Shown: positions 1-8,353 of the stretch, piece by piece
Position numbering within the stretch: the first letter of the stretch is position 1
How the letters are laid out: each line of letters begins with the position of its first letter
Assembly (NCBI GenBank): GCA_030529405.1
Contig: JAUMWZ010000026.1
Span: 1 to 14,997 of the forward strand
DNA: 14,997 nt
DNA from: Bacteroides sp.
Lineage (GTDB): Bacteria > Bacteroidota > Bacteroidia > Bacteroidales > Bacteroidaceae
Direction: 5' to 3'
The notes under the pieces: model-generated
Told to the model about the DNA's origin: nothing
Database searches by the model: none
What the model saw: only the letters and a program-made list of their open reading frames with translations
Translations under genes and position numbers: made by a program

Positions 1-1814
1 TCTTTTGCACGTTCTTCATTTATCTCCGACAGCTTGCCGTTAAGATATTGCTCCATCATCAAGGTGCCTATCGGAACACCGTAAGTAGCACCATAACCAC
101 CATTCTCTACATACACTGCAATGGCTATCTTAGGATTGTTCATCGGAGCAAATCCCATATAAATAGAGTGGCTCTTGCCCCTGTTTTCAGCCGTACCTGT
201 CTTTCCGCAAATTTCTACTCCCGGAAGTATAACTCCTGCTATTGAACAAGTGCCACCAGTAACAGCACCACGCATACCTTTTACTATCGGTTCGTAATGC
301 TTAGAATCTATCGTAGTTTTTCTTCTTATTTTGTAAGTAGACTCTATATCGTCTCCTTCTACACTCTTAACAACATGCGGAGTGATAAAATATCCTCTGT
401 TGGCAATCGTAGCTCCCAAGTTTGCTATTTGTAGTGGTGTTGTCAATATTTCTCCCTGACCTATGGAAATACTTATTACCGTAAGCGCGTTCCAGCGTCC
501 TTTATAATGGCGGTCGTAAAAGTCTGCATTAGGTATAAGCCCTCTCTTCTCTCCAGGTAGGTCTACACCAAGTTTATATCCAAAACCTTGAGAAACCATG
601 TGGTCTTTCCACACTGTTATTGCCTTTTGTGGTGACCCGTACTTTTTATCTCCAAACATTCTCACCAAACCCCAACAATAGTATGCATTACAAGAAGTGG
701 CAATAGATGGCACAAGAGTTAATGGCGACGCATGAGGGTGACAACCAAGTTTAAGGCGACCATATCTAAAAGCGTTGCTACAAGAGAATGCAGTGTTGTT
801 TTCGTCTATTATGTTTTCCTCCAAAAACACTAATCCTTGCGCAGTCTTAAAGGTAGACCCCGGCGGATAAGCACCTGTTATTGCGCGGTTAAGAAGTGGT
901 TTTCTATGGTCTCTCTGCAATTCCATGTGGTGTTTTCCTCTCAATCTGCCCGAAACACTTCTTGGGTCAAAAGTAGGAGAAGAAACCATACACAGAATTT
1001 CTCCAGTAGATGGCTCGATAGCAACTATACTTCCTATCTTGTTTTGCAATAGTAGTTCTCCCAACATCTGTAGCTGTATGTCAATGCTCAACGTAAGGTT
1101 CTTACCAGACACAGCTGCCTTGTCATACTCTCCATCTTTATATCTTCCCTTAATTCTTCCACGAGAATCTCTAAGCAATACTTCCTTACCTTTTTCGCCT
1201 CTAAGAATTTTCTCGTAAGTACTTTCCACTCCAGATTTACCTATATAGTCTCCTCTGACGTAATAGTTATCTTTTTCAATGTCTTTCAAAGACACCTCGC
1301 CTATATCTCCTAGTATATGTGCAGCCGAGTTATACGTAAATTCCCTTATGTTTCTCTTCTGAACATAAAAGCCTTTATATTTGAATAGTTTCTCTTGAAG
1401 AACACCACATTCCTCGGGCGACAACTGTGTCATAAAAACTTGATTAGTGTATTTCGAGTAACCAGGATTTCTTCGTCTGTCTTTTATATCAGACATTCTC
1501 TTGAGGAATGTTTCTTTATCTATGCCTAATGAATTACAAAAGTCTAGAGTATCAAGGTTCTCAATTTCATTAGGTATGACTGTGATGTCGTATGCAGGTT
1601 GATCAAAAACAAGTAGTTTACCGTTTCTGTCGTATATAGCTCCACGTGAGGGGTATTGAGTCTTATTCAAGAAAGCGTTACTATCAGCATAAAGTTTGTA
1701 TTCTTCAGTGTGTATTTGAAGAACAAATAGCCTTATGATATAAACAATAACTATTGATATGGCTATTGACCCTATTATATACTTACGCTTTTCTAGATTA
1801 TAGTCCTTACGCAT
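1..1814 (-). CDS. mrdA: Penicillin-binding protein 2 (MrdA), C-terminus cut by window edge
   Basis: This is the elongation-specific class B penicillin-binding protein, a DD-transpeptidase that cross-links peptidoglycan of the lateral wall together with RodA and MreBCD. The frame is open from an ATG at 1814 to the left edge, giving 604 visible residues, so the stop lies outside the window. Residues about 12-29 form one membrane segment. A PBP dimerisation-domain motif (SRGAIYDRNG) follows at about residue 55. All three active-site motifs of the transpeptidase domain are present: STFK with the nucleophile Ser320 and Lys323, SCN at 374-376, and KTGT starting at Lys538. The start is supported by an AGGAGAT just upstream and by the mreD stop codon only 2 bases before it, which suggests translational coupling. 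It is the last visible gene of the purH-mre operon; rodA is expected next. Identification is firm. Confidence 0.95.
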   Translation of the reverse strand, partial: MRKDYNLEKRKYIIGSIAISIVIVYIIRLFVLQIHTEEYKLYADSNAFLNKTQYPSRGAIYDRNGKLLVFDQPAYDITVIPNEIENLDTLDFCNSLGIDKETFLKRMSDIKDRRRNPGYSKYTNQVFMTQLSPEECGVLQEKLFKYKGFYVQKRNIREFTYNSAAHILGDIGEVSLKDIEKDNYYVRGDYIGKSGVESTYEKILRGEKGKEVLLRDSRGRIKGRYKDGEYDKAAVSGKNLTLSIDIQLQMLGELLLQNKIGSIVAIEPSTGEILCMVSSPTFDPRSVSGRLRGKHHMELQRDHRKPLLNRAITGAYPPGSTFKTAQGLVFLEENIIDENNTAFSCSNAFRYGRLKLGCHPHASPLTLVPSIATSCNAYYCWGLVRMFGDKKYGSPQKAITVWKDHMVSQGFGYKLGVDLPGEKRGLIPNADFYDRHYKGRWNALTVISISIGQGEILTTPLQIANLGATIANRGYFITPHVVKSVEGDDIESTYKIRRKTTIDSKHYEPIVKGMRGAVTGGTCSIAGVILPGVEICGKTGTAENRGKSHSIYMGFAPMNNPKIAIAVYVENGGYGATYGVPIGTLMMEQYLNGKLSEINEERAK

Positions 1815-1816
1815 TA

Positions 1817-2311
1817 CTATCTCCTAACAAACTCTATGCAGGTTATAAAAAACAAAGTAGAAACTACAGAGCAAATAGCAGTAAATATTATCTCAAATAT
1901 AGAGAATGAGAAATACTCAACTGCATAAAACAGAGTGTGGTGTATGAATATCAGATAGAAAACATACTTCATGAAAGGGAAAGCTCCCATACTAGTGAAA
2001 GACGGTATAATGTTACCTTCAATGTCGCTAGACTTGAACAGATTAAGGAAGTAAGGCCTCACGAAAGCTATAAGAACGGTTATCGAGGTGTGCATTCCTA
2101 AAGTGTCGCAAAACATATCCATAATAAATCCCAAGACAAATCCCCATATAAGTAGAGAGTTTCGTGAAACAGAAGAGTCTAGCTTTAGAATAAACAAAAC
2201 ATAAAGTAATGGAGTTGCATATCCAGCTATATTTACATAGTTGAACACCAAGACTTGAAGTAAAATCAAGACTGATAGCCAAAAAACTCTGTTTAGAAAT
2301 TGTATTACCAT
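1817..2311 (-). CDS. mreD: Rod shape-determining protein MreD
   Basis: This is a small integral inner-membrane protein of 164 residues, composed almost entirely of hydrophobic segments (about five), as expected for MreD. In the family it links the MreB/MreC scaffold to the elongation synthases. Sequence similarity within MreD is weak, so the assignment rests mostly on size, hydrophobicity and its place between mreC and mrdA. Its ATG overlaps the last base of the mreC stop codon (TAATG arrangement), a classic sign of coupled translation, and it ends 2 bases before the mrdA start. No oddities were seen. Confidence 0.9.
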   Translation of the reverse strand: MVIQFLNRVFWLSVLILLQVLVFNYVNIAGYATPLLYVLFILKLDSSVSRNSLLIWGFVLGFIMDMFCDTLGMHTSITVLIAFVRPYFLNLFKSSDIEGNIIPSFTSMGAFPFMKYVFYLIFIHHTLFYAVEYFSFSIFEIIFTAICSVVSTLFFITCIEFVRR

Positions 2312-3159
2312 TAGTTTCTCTTTTGCTTATCTAAGTTATTTATCTCTTCTCTGTCTTTTCTAGTTATAATTTTCACGTCACTTATCTTTCCCAAGTTTTC
2401 AGCAAGTTTTACTTTTATGATGTAAGAAAGTCCGTCTTTTGAGGGATTATACTCATCTACAACCCCAACCATAACACCTTCTGGAAAGACTGTTGAATAT
2501 CCGCTTGTTACTATCGTGTCTCCCACACTTATGTCAGCATGCATAGGCAGGTCTTTAAGGTAGGCAAACCTAGAATCTCTCTTTTCCCACTTTAGTTGTC
2601 CAAAATAGTTTTTGCCCGGTATTTTACAGCTGATATTAGACTTTGTATTAAGTAGCGAAAGTACTAAGGAATAGTGCTTTGAAACTGTATATACTATACC
2701 TACAATTCCTATATTACCTACAACTCCACTATCCTCAGTTAATCCGTCAGCTGTACCTTTATTTATGGTGATATAATTATCTGCCATATTGATGCTGTTT
2801 TTGACCACTCTGGCATCTATAATATCATACCCCACTTCGTAAGGTTGTTTTATCTTGACAGAGTCATCAACCAACTGGGCAGACTCCCATTTTTGCTTTT
2901 CGTACAATAGTTGCGCAACCTTCGTTTCAAGAAGGATATTATGCTCCATGAGCTGTTTGTTCTTCTCTTCTAAATCAAAATAAGAGTTTACCTTACCATA
3001 TATCTGATAGATTGAACCAGACACGACATTTGAAGAGTTAAGAAACAAGCTGTGATGATAGTTGTTATACTTAAACAATAAAACAAAACTGGCTACCTCT
3101 AATATAAAGAATAGTAACCAGTAGTTGTACCTTTTAATGAAGTCAATAAGTTGCCTCAT
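2311..3159 (-). CDS. mreC: Rod shape-determining protein MreC
   Basis: This is the bitopic periplasmic scaffold protein of the elongation complex, 282 residues long. Residues 1-12 are cytoplasmic and about 13-30 form the single membrane anchor. A charged heptad-like stretch at about 58-95 fits the dimerising coiled coil, and the rest (about 110-270) fits the two beta-barrel-like MreC domains, with the family-typical pattern of glycine turns (for example ADGLTEDSGVVG and VGDTIVTSG). The family contacts PBP2 and is thought to activate it. The gene starts 6 bases after mreB and its stop codon overlaps the mreD start. The C-terminal tail is short and lysine/arginine-rich. Confidence 0.95.
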   Translation of the reverse strand: MRQLIDFIKRYNYWLLFFILEVASFVLLFKYNNYHHSLFLNSSNVVSGSIYQIYGKVNSYFDLEEKNKQLMEHNILLETKVAQLLYEKQKWESAQLVDDSVKIKQPYEVGYDIIDARVVKNSINMADNYITINKGTADGLTEDSGVVGNIGIVGIVYTVSKHYSLVLSLLNTKSNISCKIPGKNYFGQLKWEKRDSRFAYLKDLPMHADISVGDTIVTSGYSTVFPEGVMVGVVDEYNPSKDGLSYIIKVKLAENLGKISDVKIITRKDREEINNLDKQKRN

Positions 3160-3165
3160 CTAGTT

Positions 3166-4188
3166 TTATCTTATCAAGAACGAAAATCTTTCTATATTTT
3201 TCAAAGCAATTCCTGTACCTTTTGCCACTGCGTGTAGTGGGTCTTCAGCCACATGGAACTTGATATTAAATTTTTCTGTCATACGTTTATCTAACCCCCT
3301 AAGTAGAGCTCCGCCACCAGCCAAATATATTCCATTCTTAACTATATCAGCATAAAGCTCTGGTGGAGTTTCTTCCAACGCCCTGTGTATAGCTGTTTCA
3401 ATCTTCTGTATTGATTTGTCAAGACAGTGAGCTATTTCTTGGTAGCTCACAGGTATCTCCATTGGCAGTGAGTTTATTCTATTAGGTCCATGCACAATGT
3501 AGTCATCTGGCCCGTCTTCTCCCAACTCTGTGATTGCAGCACCTACATTTATCTTTATACGTTCAGCCATTTTCTCGCTGACTTTTACGTTGTGCTGACG
3601 ACTCATATATTCTTGTATGTCTTCTGTAAGCTCATCTCCTGCCACTCTTATCGAGCTGTTTGTAACTATACCTCCAAGAGAGATGACTGCTATTTCAGTA
3701 GAGCCACCACCTATATCAACCACCATATTTCCTTCAGCCTCTTCTACATCAAGTCCTATACCTATTGCTGCTGCCATTGGTTCGAATAATAAACAAACTT
3801 GACGTCCACCTGCTTTTTCAGCCGAGTCTTTTACTGCTCTAAGTTCTACCTCAGAACTTCCACTTGGCACACCAATAACCATTCTAAGGTGAGTGTCAAA
3901 CAACAATCTCTTAGAAATAACCTGTCTGAGCAGACCTTTTATTAAGTGTTCGCAAGCATAGAAGTCTGCTATCACTCCATCTCTTAACGGACGTACGGTT
4001 TTTATATTATCGTGTACTTTTTCGTGCATCATTTTTGCCTTCTCGCCGACTGCAATCATTTTTTCAGTTCTACGGTCAAGGGCTACAACTGAAGGTTCAT
4101 CAACAACTATCTTACCATCTTTTATGATGATAGTGTTAGCTGTTCCTAAGTCCATCGCTATATCTTGTGTCAAAGAAAATATTCCCAT
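3166..4188 (-). CDS. mreB: Rod shape-determining protein MreB (bacterial actin)
   Basis: This is the cytoplasmic actin homologue that forms membrane-bound filaments directing insertion of lateral wall. The 340-residue length is normal for MreB. The short amphipathic N-terminus (MGIFSLTQ) fits a membrane-binding helix. Nucleotide-site motifs are intact: phosphate-1 loop DLGTANT at 13-19, EPMAAAIG at 136-143, phosphate-2 loop VDIGGGSTE at 157-165, and the adenosine loop with LAGGGALLRG at 289-298. The gene starts 13 bases after the purH stop, with no room for an obvious separate promoter, so it is probably read from the purH promoter. Upstream of the ATG is only an A/T-rich stretch without a Shine-Dalgarno sequence. 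Confidence 0.98.
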   Translation of the reverse strand: MGIFSLTQDIAMDLGTANTIIIKDGKIVVDEPSVVALDRRTEKMIAVGEKAKMMHEKVHDNIKTVRPLRDGVIADFYACEHLIKGLLRQVISKRLLFDTHLRMVIGVPSGSSEVELRAVKDSAEKAGGRQVCLLFEPMAAAIGIGLDVEEAEGNMVVDIGGGSTEIAVISLGGIVTNSSIRVAGDELTEDIQEYMSRQHNVKVSEKMAERIKINVGAAITELGEDGPDDYIVHGPNRINSLPMEIPVSYQEIAHCLDKSIQKIETAIHRALEETPPELYADIVKNGIYLAGGGALLRGLDKRMTEKFNIKFHVAEDPLHAVAKGTGIALKNIERFSFLIR

Positions 4189-4201
4189 TTTATTGTTTTA
4201 T

Positions 4202-5725
4202 TTAGTGTTTGAAATGACGAATGCCTGTAACAACCATAGACATTCCGTTCTCGTTGCAATAGTTAAAGCTAAGTTCGTCTTTAACCGAACCACCCGGTTG
4301 TATAACAGCATTAACACCTTCCTTGTGTGCTATCTCTACACAATCAGGGAATGGGAAGAATGCATCTGATGCCATTACTGCTCCGTTAAGGTCGAAGTTA
4401 AAGCTTTTGGCTTTTTCGATAGCTTGTTTTAGTGCATCTACTCTTGATGTTTGCCCCACACCGCTTGCCATCAGTTGTTTGTTCTTAGCAAGCACTATTG
4501 CGTTTGACTTACTATTCTTCACAACCTTATTAGCAAACAGAAGGTCTTCAATCTCTTGTTGCGTAGGTTGTTTTGTTGTCACAACGTTTAGGTCTTCTGC
4601 TGTTTCAGTCTTTGTGTCTTTATCTTGCACCAACACACCGTTTAGCAATGAGCGAAACTGTCTTGTTGGCAACTTAGCTTCTTTACGTACAAGTATTATT
4701 CTGTTTTTCTTTTGCCCCAACACCTCAAGTGCATCTACATCATAGTCGTTAGCTATTATTACCTCAAAGAATATCTTATCTATTTCTTCTGCTGCAGACT
4801 TGTTTATTACTCCATTTGTTACCAACACTCCACCAAAGGCAGATACAGGGTCACACTCTAGTGCTGCTTTCCAAGATTCAAGCACAGTAGGGCGCGATGC
4901 TATACCACAGGCGTTGTTATGTTTTAGCACTGCAAATGTTGTTTCATCAAATTCGTCAATAAGTTCTATTGCCGCATTTATGTCAAGCAGATTATTGTAT
5001 GATATTTCCTTACCATGTATTTGGTCAAACACTGCTTCCAAGTCGCCAAAGAAATAACCCTTTTGGTGTGGGTTTTCTCCATATCTGAGCGGTTTTTGAG
5101 TGCTTTCAGACAAGCGGAAAGAAGAGCATTCGTCTTCGTCAAAGTAGTTGAATATGGCAGAGTCATAGTTTGAAGAAACTGCAAATGCTTCTTTAGCAAA
5201 CCAACGACGTTCTTCTAACGACGACACAGCTCCGTTTTCCATCAACATCTCGTATAATGGTTTGTATTGTGCTTGTGATGCCACGATGACAACATCGTTA
5301 AAGTTCTTCGCTGCTGCTCTTATCAGCGATATACCGCCTATATCAATTTTCTCTATGATGTCTGCTTCTGGAGCGTTAGACGCAACAGTTGCCTCGAACG
5401 GATAAAGGTCTACTATTACAAGATCTATTTCAGGAATCTCATACTTTTCTATTTGTTGTATGTCTTGCGACAATTCTCTACGGCAGAGTATTCCTCCGAA
5501 CACTTTAGGGTGAAGTGTTTTCACACGTCCGCCAAGTATTGACGGATAAGAAGTCAAGTCTTCTACTGCCTTGCAAGGATATCCAAGAGATTCTATAAAC
5601 TGACGAGTTCCACCGGTAGATAAGAACTCTACCCCCTCAGAGTGAAGTTTCGTGATAATTTCTTGTAGCCCATCTTTGTGATAGACCGAGACAAGTGCTG
5701 TTTTAATTCTTTTAGCGTCTGACAT
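4202..5725 (-). CDS. purH: Bifunctional AICAR formyltransferase / IMP cyclohydrolase PurH
   Basis: This enzyme catalyses the last two steps of de novo purine synthesis: formylation of AICAR with 10-formyl-tetrahydrofolate, then ring closure to IMP. It has 507 residues, normal for the family. The N-terminal IMP cyclohydrolase domain (about 1-190) carries STGGT at 36-40 and GRVKTLHP at 66-73. The C-terminal transformylase domain carries RYGENPHQ at 214-221, the catalytic Lys268-His269 in KHNNACG, SAFGG at 295-299 and QPGGSVKDE near 476-484. The C-terminal RHFKH ending is family-typical. The start ATG at 5725 lies about 28 bases downstream of the inferred transcription start. It is the first gene of the purH-mreBCD-mrdA operon, a Bacteroidales arrangement that I recall from Porphyromonas gingivalis and Bacteroides. 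Confidence 0.97.
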   Translation of the reverse strand: MSDAKRIKTALVSVYHKDGLQEIITKLHSEGVEFLSTGGTRQFIESLGYPCKAVEDLTSYPSILGGRVKTLHPKVFGGILCRRELSQDIQQIEKYEIPEIDLVIVDLYPFEATVASNAPEADIIEKIDIGGISLIRAAAKNFNDVVIVASQAQYKPLYEMLMENGAVSSLEERRWFAKEAFAVSSNYDSAIFNYFDEDECSSFRLSESTQKPLRYGENPHQKGYFFGDLEAVFDQIHGKEISYNNLLDINAAIELIDEFDETTFAVLKHNNACGIASRPTVLESWKAALECDPVSAFGGVLVTNGVINKSAAEEIDKIFFEVIIANDYDVDALEVLGQKKNRIILVRKEAKLPTRQFRSLLNGVLVQDKDTKTETAEDLNVVTTKQPTQQEIEDLLFANKVVKNSKSNAIVLAKNKQLMASGVGQTSRVDALKQAIEKAKSFNFDLNGAVMASDAFFPFPDCVEIAHKEGVNAVIQPGGSVKDELSFNYCNENGMSMVVTGIRHFKH

Positions 5726-5759
5726 CTAACAGTATTGTTTTATATATTTGTTTAGAATG

Positions 5760-5791
5760 CAAAAATATAGAATAATATTCTATGAGTGAAA
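5760..5791 (-). promoter_or_regulatory. Predicted promoter of the purH-mre operon
   Basis: On the minus strand, TATTTTTG (5767-5760) is an exact match to the Bacteroidota -7 consensus TAnnTTTG. It is preceded after a 20-base spacer by TTTC (5791-5788), one base off the -33 TTTG. This would start transcription near 5753 and give a leader of about 28 nt before the purH ATG. The match is by eye only, in AT-rich DNA. Confidence 0.5.
5767..5783. promoter_or_regulatory. 17-bp palindrome in purH promoter, possible operator
   Basis: The site reads ATAGAATA-A-TATTCTAT, with two perfect 8-bp arms around one central base. It fills most of the spacer between the predicted -33 and -7 elements and touches the -7 box, a position typical of repressor operators. 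No regulator gene is nearby and I do not recognise the motif. AT-rich DNA produces palindromes by chance, so confidence is limited. Confidence 0.35.
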
Positions 5792-5882
5792 ATATAATGC
5801 AGTTTTTAATGATAAAAAATGAGCTTTTACCCGATTAAAACATAAACGATATGACACAAACAGATAGTCTTTTGAAAAAAGA

Positions 5883-5939
5883 ATAAGAAAAAGGCTGTTG
5901 TAAACCATATACAATCAACTTGCAAAGCATATATGGTTT
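5883..5939 (-). terminator. Possible terminator downstream of the ABC-F gene
   Basis: On the minus strand, downstream of the ABC-F stop, a perfect 10-bp stem (arms at 5939-5930 and 5911-5902, AAACCATATA and TATATGGTTT) encloses an 18-nt loop. It is followed after about 9 bases by a T-rich run (5892-5883). The stem is AT-rich and the T tract is not immediately adjacent, so it is not a canonical intrinsic terminator. It overlaps the hairpin repeat at 5915-5970 and could not form together with it. Confidence 0.3.
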
Positions 5940-5986
5940 GAAAAACGACTATATATATTTTGCAAGTTGAGTAAGTATAGTTTAGA
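5915..5986 (+). repeat. Hairpin repeat, copy 1
   Basis: Positions 5915-5938 and 5947-5970 pair as a 24-bp stem around an 8-nt loop (5939-5946), with one C-A mismatch (5928/5957) and three G-U pairs when read as plus-strand RNA. The tail at 5971-5986 ends in GTTTAGA. The ungapped block 5927-5986 matches 8366-8425 at about 45 of 60 positions, in the same orientation. The element lies just past the ABC-F stop, antisense to that transcript. It is not a gene, and no transposase or target-site duplication is visible. Confidence 0.7.
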
Positions 5987-5994
5987 AAAGGACG

Positions 5995-7941
5995 TTAATT
6001 AGTCAATTCTTCCAGCATCATTGTTTGAGTTTCCCATTCTTCCACGAGAGAGTCTATTTCTTTCTTTTTTGCAACATATTTTTCGTGCAGCGACATATCA
6101 GACGCACCATCTGGAGTAGAGAGCAGTTCCTCAATCTGCGACAATTCTCTCTCAGCCTTTTCAATCATCTTCTCACTGTTTTCTATTGCTCGCTCCACTT
6201 TTTTTATCTGTTTGTTCAGCTCTTTTTGTTGCTCATAACTATTCTTAGCCTCCGCCTTATCGTCTGTTACTGTGTTTTTAGTTGTTTGCGACTGAACTTT
6301 TTGAGTTGTGCTTTTCTGAAGTTCGTTAAGACTTTCCATTTTTTTCTTCTTCAGATAGTCATACACACCGCCTAAGTGTTCTATCACTTTTCCGTTGGCA
6401 AACTCATAGACCTTAGTAACAAGTCCGTCAAGAAAATCACGGTCGTGGCTCACAACAATAACAGTTCCGTCAAACTCTTTTATAGCTTTTTTCAACACAT
6501 CTTTAGAGCGCATATCTAAGTGGTTAGTAGGCTCGTCAAGAATAAGCAGATTTGTAGGTTCAAGCAACAGCTTAACCATTGCCAAACGAGTGCGCTCGCC
6601 ACCCGAAAGCACTTTTACGGGCTTCTCAATTTCCTCTCCTCTGAACATAAAGGCAGCAAGAATGTCGCGCATCTTAGTGCGTATGTCGCCCGTAGCAACG
6701 CTGTCTATGGTGCCGAACACAGTAAGATTATCGTTCAACATCTGTGCTTGGTTTTGCGCAAAATAGCCTATCTCAACGTTGTGTCCTATCTCTAACACAC
6801 CTTGATAGTCTATCTCTTGCATTATGCACTTTATCAATGTAGACTTTCCTTCTCCATTACGCCCGACAAAAGCCACCTTATCTCCCCTATTGATTGTGAA
6901 TGTTGCTCCGCTAAACACAGTGTGGTTGCCGTAGTCTTTGCGCAAGTCTTTGCAAACAACCGGATAGCTTCCGCTTCTTTTCGATAGAGAAAACTTAATG
7001 TTAAAAACAGAAGTATCGTCTTCGTCAATCTCTATCCGCTCCACCTTTTCCAACTGTTTAATTCTACTCTGAACTTGCACAGCCTTAGTTGCCTTATATC
7101 TGAATCGCTCAATGAAAGCCTCAGTATCTTCAAGTTGCTTTTGTTGGTTTTCGTATGCTCTAAGTTGTTGCTCTCGACGCTCTTTGCGCAACTCCACGAA
7201 GTCGTCATACTTAACCTTATAGTCATATATCTTTCCGCAGTTTATCTCTATGGTGCGGTTGGTTACATTATTCAGAAAAGCCCTATCGTGACTTACAAGT
7301 ATAACTGCATTAGCCTTGCTCATCAAGAAGGATTCTAACCATTCTATGCTCTCTATATCAAGGTGATTGGTAGGTTCATCAAGCAACAGCACATCGGGCT
7401 TGCTCAACAACAGCTTAGCCAATTCTATACGCATACGCCAACCGCCCGAAAATTCGCTGGTGGGTCTGTTTAAGTCTGCCCTCGAAAAGCCTAACCCCAT
7501 TAGAGTTTTCTCTATATCTGCTATATAGCTATCCCCTCCTGCCATCAGAAATTTATCGTTCTCTCTAGTATATTTCTCTATAAGGCTCAAGTAAGATTCA
7601 CTTTCATAGTCCGTACGTTCTGCTATTTCACGGTTTAGTCTGTCTATTTCTTGCTTTAGATTTTTTATATGTTCAAAAGCTGTTGATGTTTCTTCAAGTA
7701 CAGTAGTTGTATCTGCCAACTTCATAACCTGAGGTAGATATCCTATTTTTACATCTCTAGCAACCGACACGACTCCGCTTGTTGGCGATTTTACTCCACT
7801 TAAAATTTTGAGCATAGTGCTCTTGCCTGCCCCGTTTTTCCCTACGAGTGCGATGCGCTCTTTTTTATTCACAACATAGCTAACCTTCTCAAACAGAGGG
7901 GTAGCATTAAATTCCACACTAATATTATCTACTGAAATCAA
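5995..7941 (-). CDS. ABC-F family ATP-binding cassette protein (Uup/YheS-like)
   Basis: This is a soluble protein with two tandem ABC domains and no membrane segments. ABC-F members bind the ribosome E site and act as translation factors, and some subgroups protect against antibiotics. With the TTG start at 7941 it has 648 residues. Domain 1 has Walker A GKNGAGKS (34-41), signature SGGWR (165-169), Walker B/D-loop DEPTNHLD (188-195) and SHDR (217-220). Domain 2 has GRNGEGKS (360-367), SGGER (446-450), DEPTNHLD (469-476) and SHDR (498-501). Between them is the charged linker helix region (about 240-310). The C-terminal 75 residues look like a coiled coil, as in Uup-type proteins. I chose this TTG because the protein then begins MISVDNISVEF, like its relatives. 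A GTG at 7947 or a TTG at 7992 (17 residues longer) are alternatives. A resistance role cannot be inferred. Confidence 0.93.
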   Translation of the reverse strand: MISVDNISVEFNATPLFEKVSYVVNKKERIALVGKNGAGKSTMLKILSGVKSPTSGVVSVARDVKIGYLPQVMKLADTTTVLEETSTAFEHIKNLKQEIDRLNREIAERTDYESESYLSLIEKYTRENDKFLMAGGDSYIADIEKTLMGLGFSRADLNRPTSEFSGGWRMRIELAKLLLSKPDVLLLDEPTNHLDIESIEWLESFLMSKANAVILVSHDRAFLNNVTNRTIEINCGKIYDYKVKYDDFVELRKERREQQLRAYENQQKQLEDTEAFIERFRYKATKAVQVQSRIKQLEKVERIEIDEDDTSVFNIKFSLSKRSGSYPVVCKDLRKDYGNHTVFSGATFTINRGDKVAFVGRNGEGKSTLIKCIMQEIDYQGVLEIGHNVEIGYFAQNQAQMLNDNLTVFGTIDSVATGDIRTKMRDILAAFMFRGEEIEKPVKVLSGGERTRLAMVKLLLEPTNLLILDEPTNHLDMRSKDVLKKAIKEFDGTVIVVSHDRDFLDGLVTKVYEFANGKVIEHLGGVYDYLKKKKMESLNELQKSTTQKVQSQTTKNTVTDDKAEAKNSYEQQKELNKQIKKVERAIENSEKMIEKAERELSQIEELLSTPDGASDMSLHEKYVAKKKEIDSLVEEWETQTMMLEELTN

Positions 7942-8032
7942 ACTCACTATATCACATATTTTTAATAATACACATAAATATAGAACCCTCAATCTTTTAA
8001 CCTTTATTTTTAAGGTAGTATTCTATAATCGC

Positions 8033-8066
8033 CAAAAATACACATTATCGTGATTATTCTTGCAAA
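8033..8066 (-). promoter_or_regulatory. Predicted promoter of the ABC-F gene
   Basis: On the minus strand, TATTTTTG (8040-8033) matches the Bacteroidota -7 consensus TAnnTTTG exactly, and TTTG (8066-8063) matches the -33 element. The 22-base spacer is slightly longer than usual. Transcription would start near 8026, which leaves all three candidate start codons (7992, 7947, 7941) inside the transcript. Confidence 0.55.
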
Positions 8067-8353
8067 AAAGAAAACTTATAAATCATCATATCACTTAACA
8101 ACAGAGGTTGAAGCCAAGAATACACAAGAAAAGGTACACATCTGATTATCAACGAATAAAAGGATAAACGAAGCATAAACAGATGTAATCAGTAGACAGA
8201 CAGCAAAAACAAAAGTAAAATAAAGTAAACAGATACTATTTGTTTTCATAAAAAGAAATAAAAGATTGTATATGAAACCAACTACTTAATGTTTTATTAT
8301 CTACTTTAGGCGTGTTAATATTATTGTGTGGTGTGTAAATAAAAGGTTCTCTA
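8067..8353. other. Gene-free AT-rich stretch between divergent genes
   Basis: I see no convincing open reading frame, tRNA, rRNA or known RNA here. Short features of doubtful meaning are two copies of TAAACAGAT (about 8176 and 8226) and two 7-bp inverted matches linking ACATCTGATTA near 8138 to CAGATGTAATCAG near 8179. Together with the flanking repeat and promoter areas, the whole region 7942-8551 lacks genes. Its length before the susC-like gene would allow regulatory input. Confidence 0.5.

Noticed and set aside
837..1218. Two overlapping plus-strand open frames
   Set aside because: Both are antisense to the mrdA transpeptidase domain, whose catalytic motifs are intact in the minus frame.
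4323..4745. Open frame of 140 codons on the plus strand
   Set aside because: It is antisense to purH, which has strong family motifs throughout. The Ser/Ala/Phe-rich translation is typical of a shadow frame.
5915..5970. The hairpin as a miniature transposable element with terminal inverted repeats
   Set aside because: No target-site duplication or transposase is visible. The one-sided G-U pattern in copy 2 fits RNA structure better than a decayed DNA palindrome. It remains possible if more copies are found.
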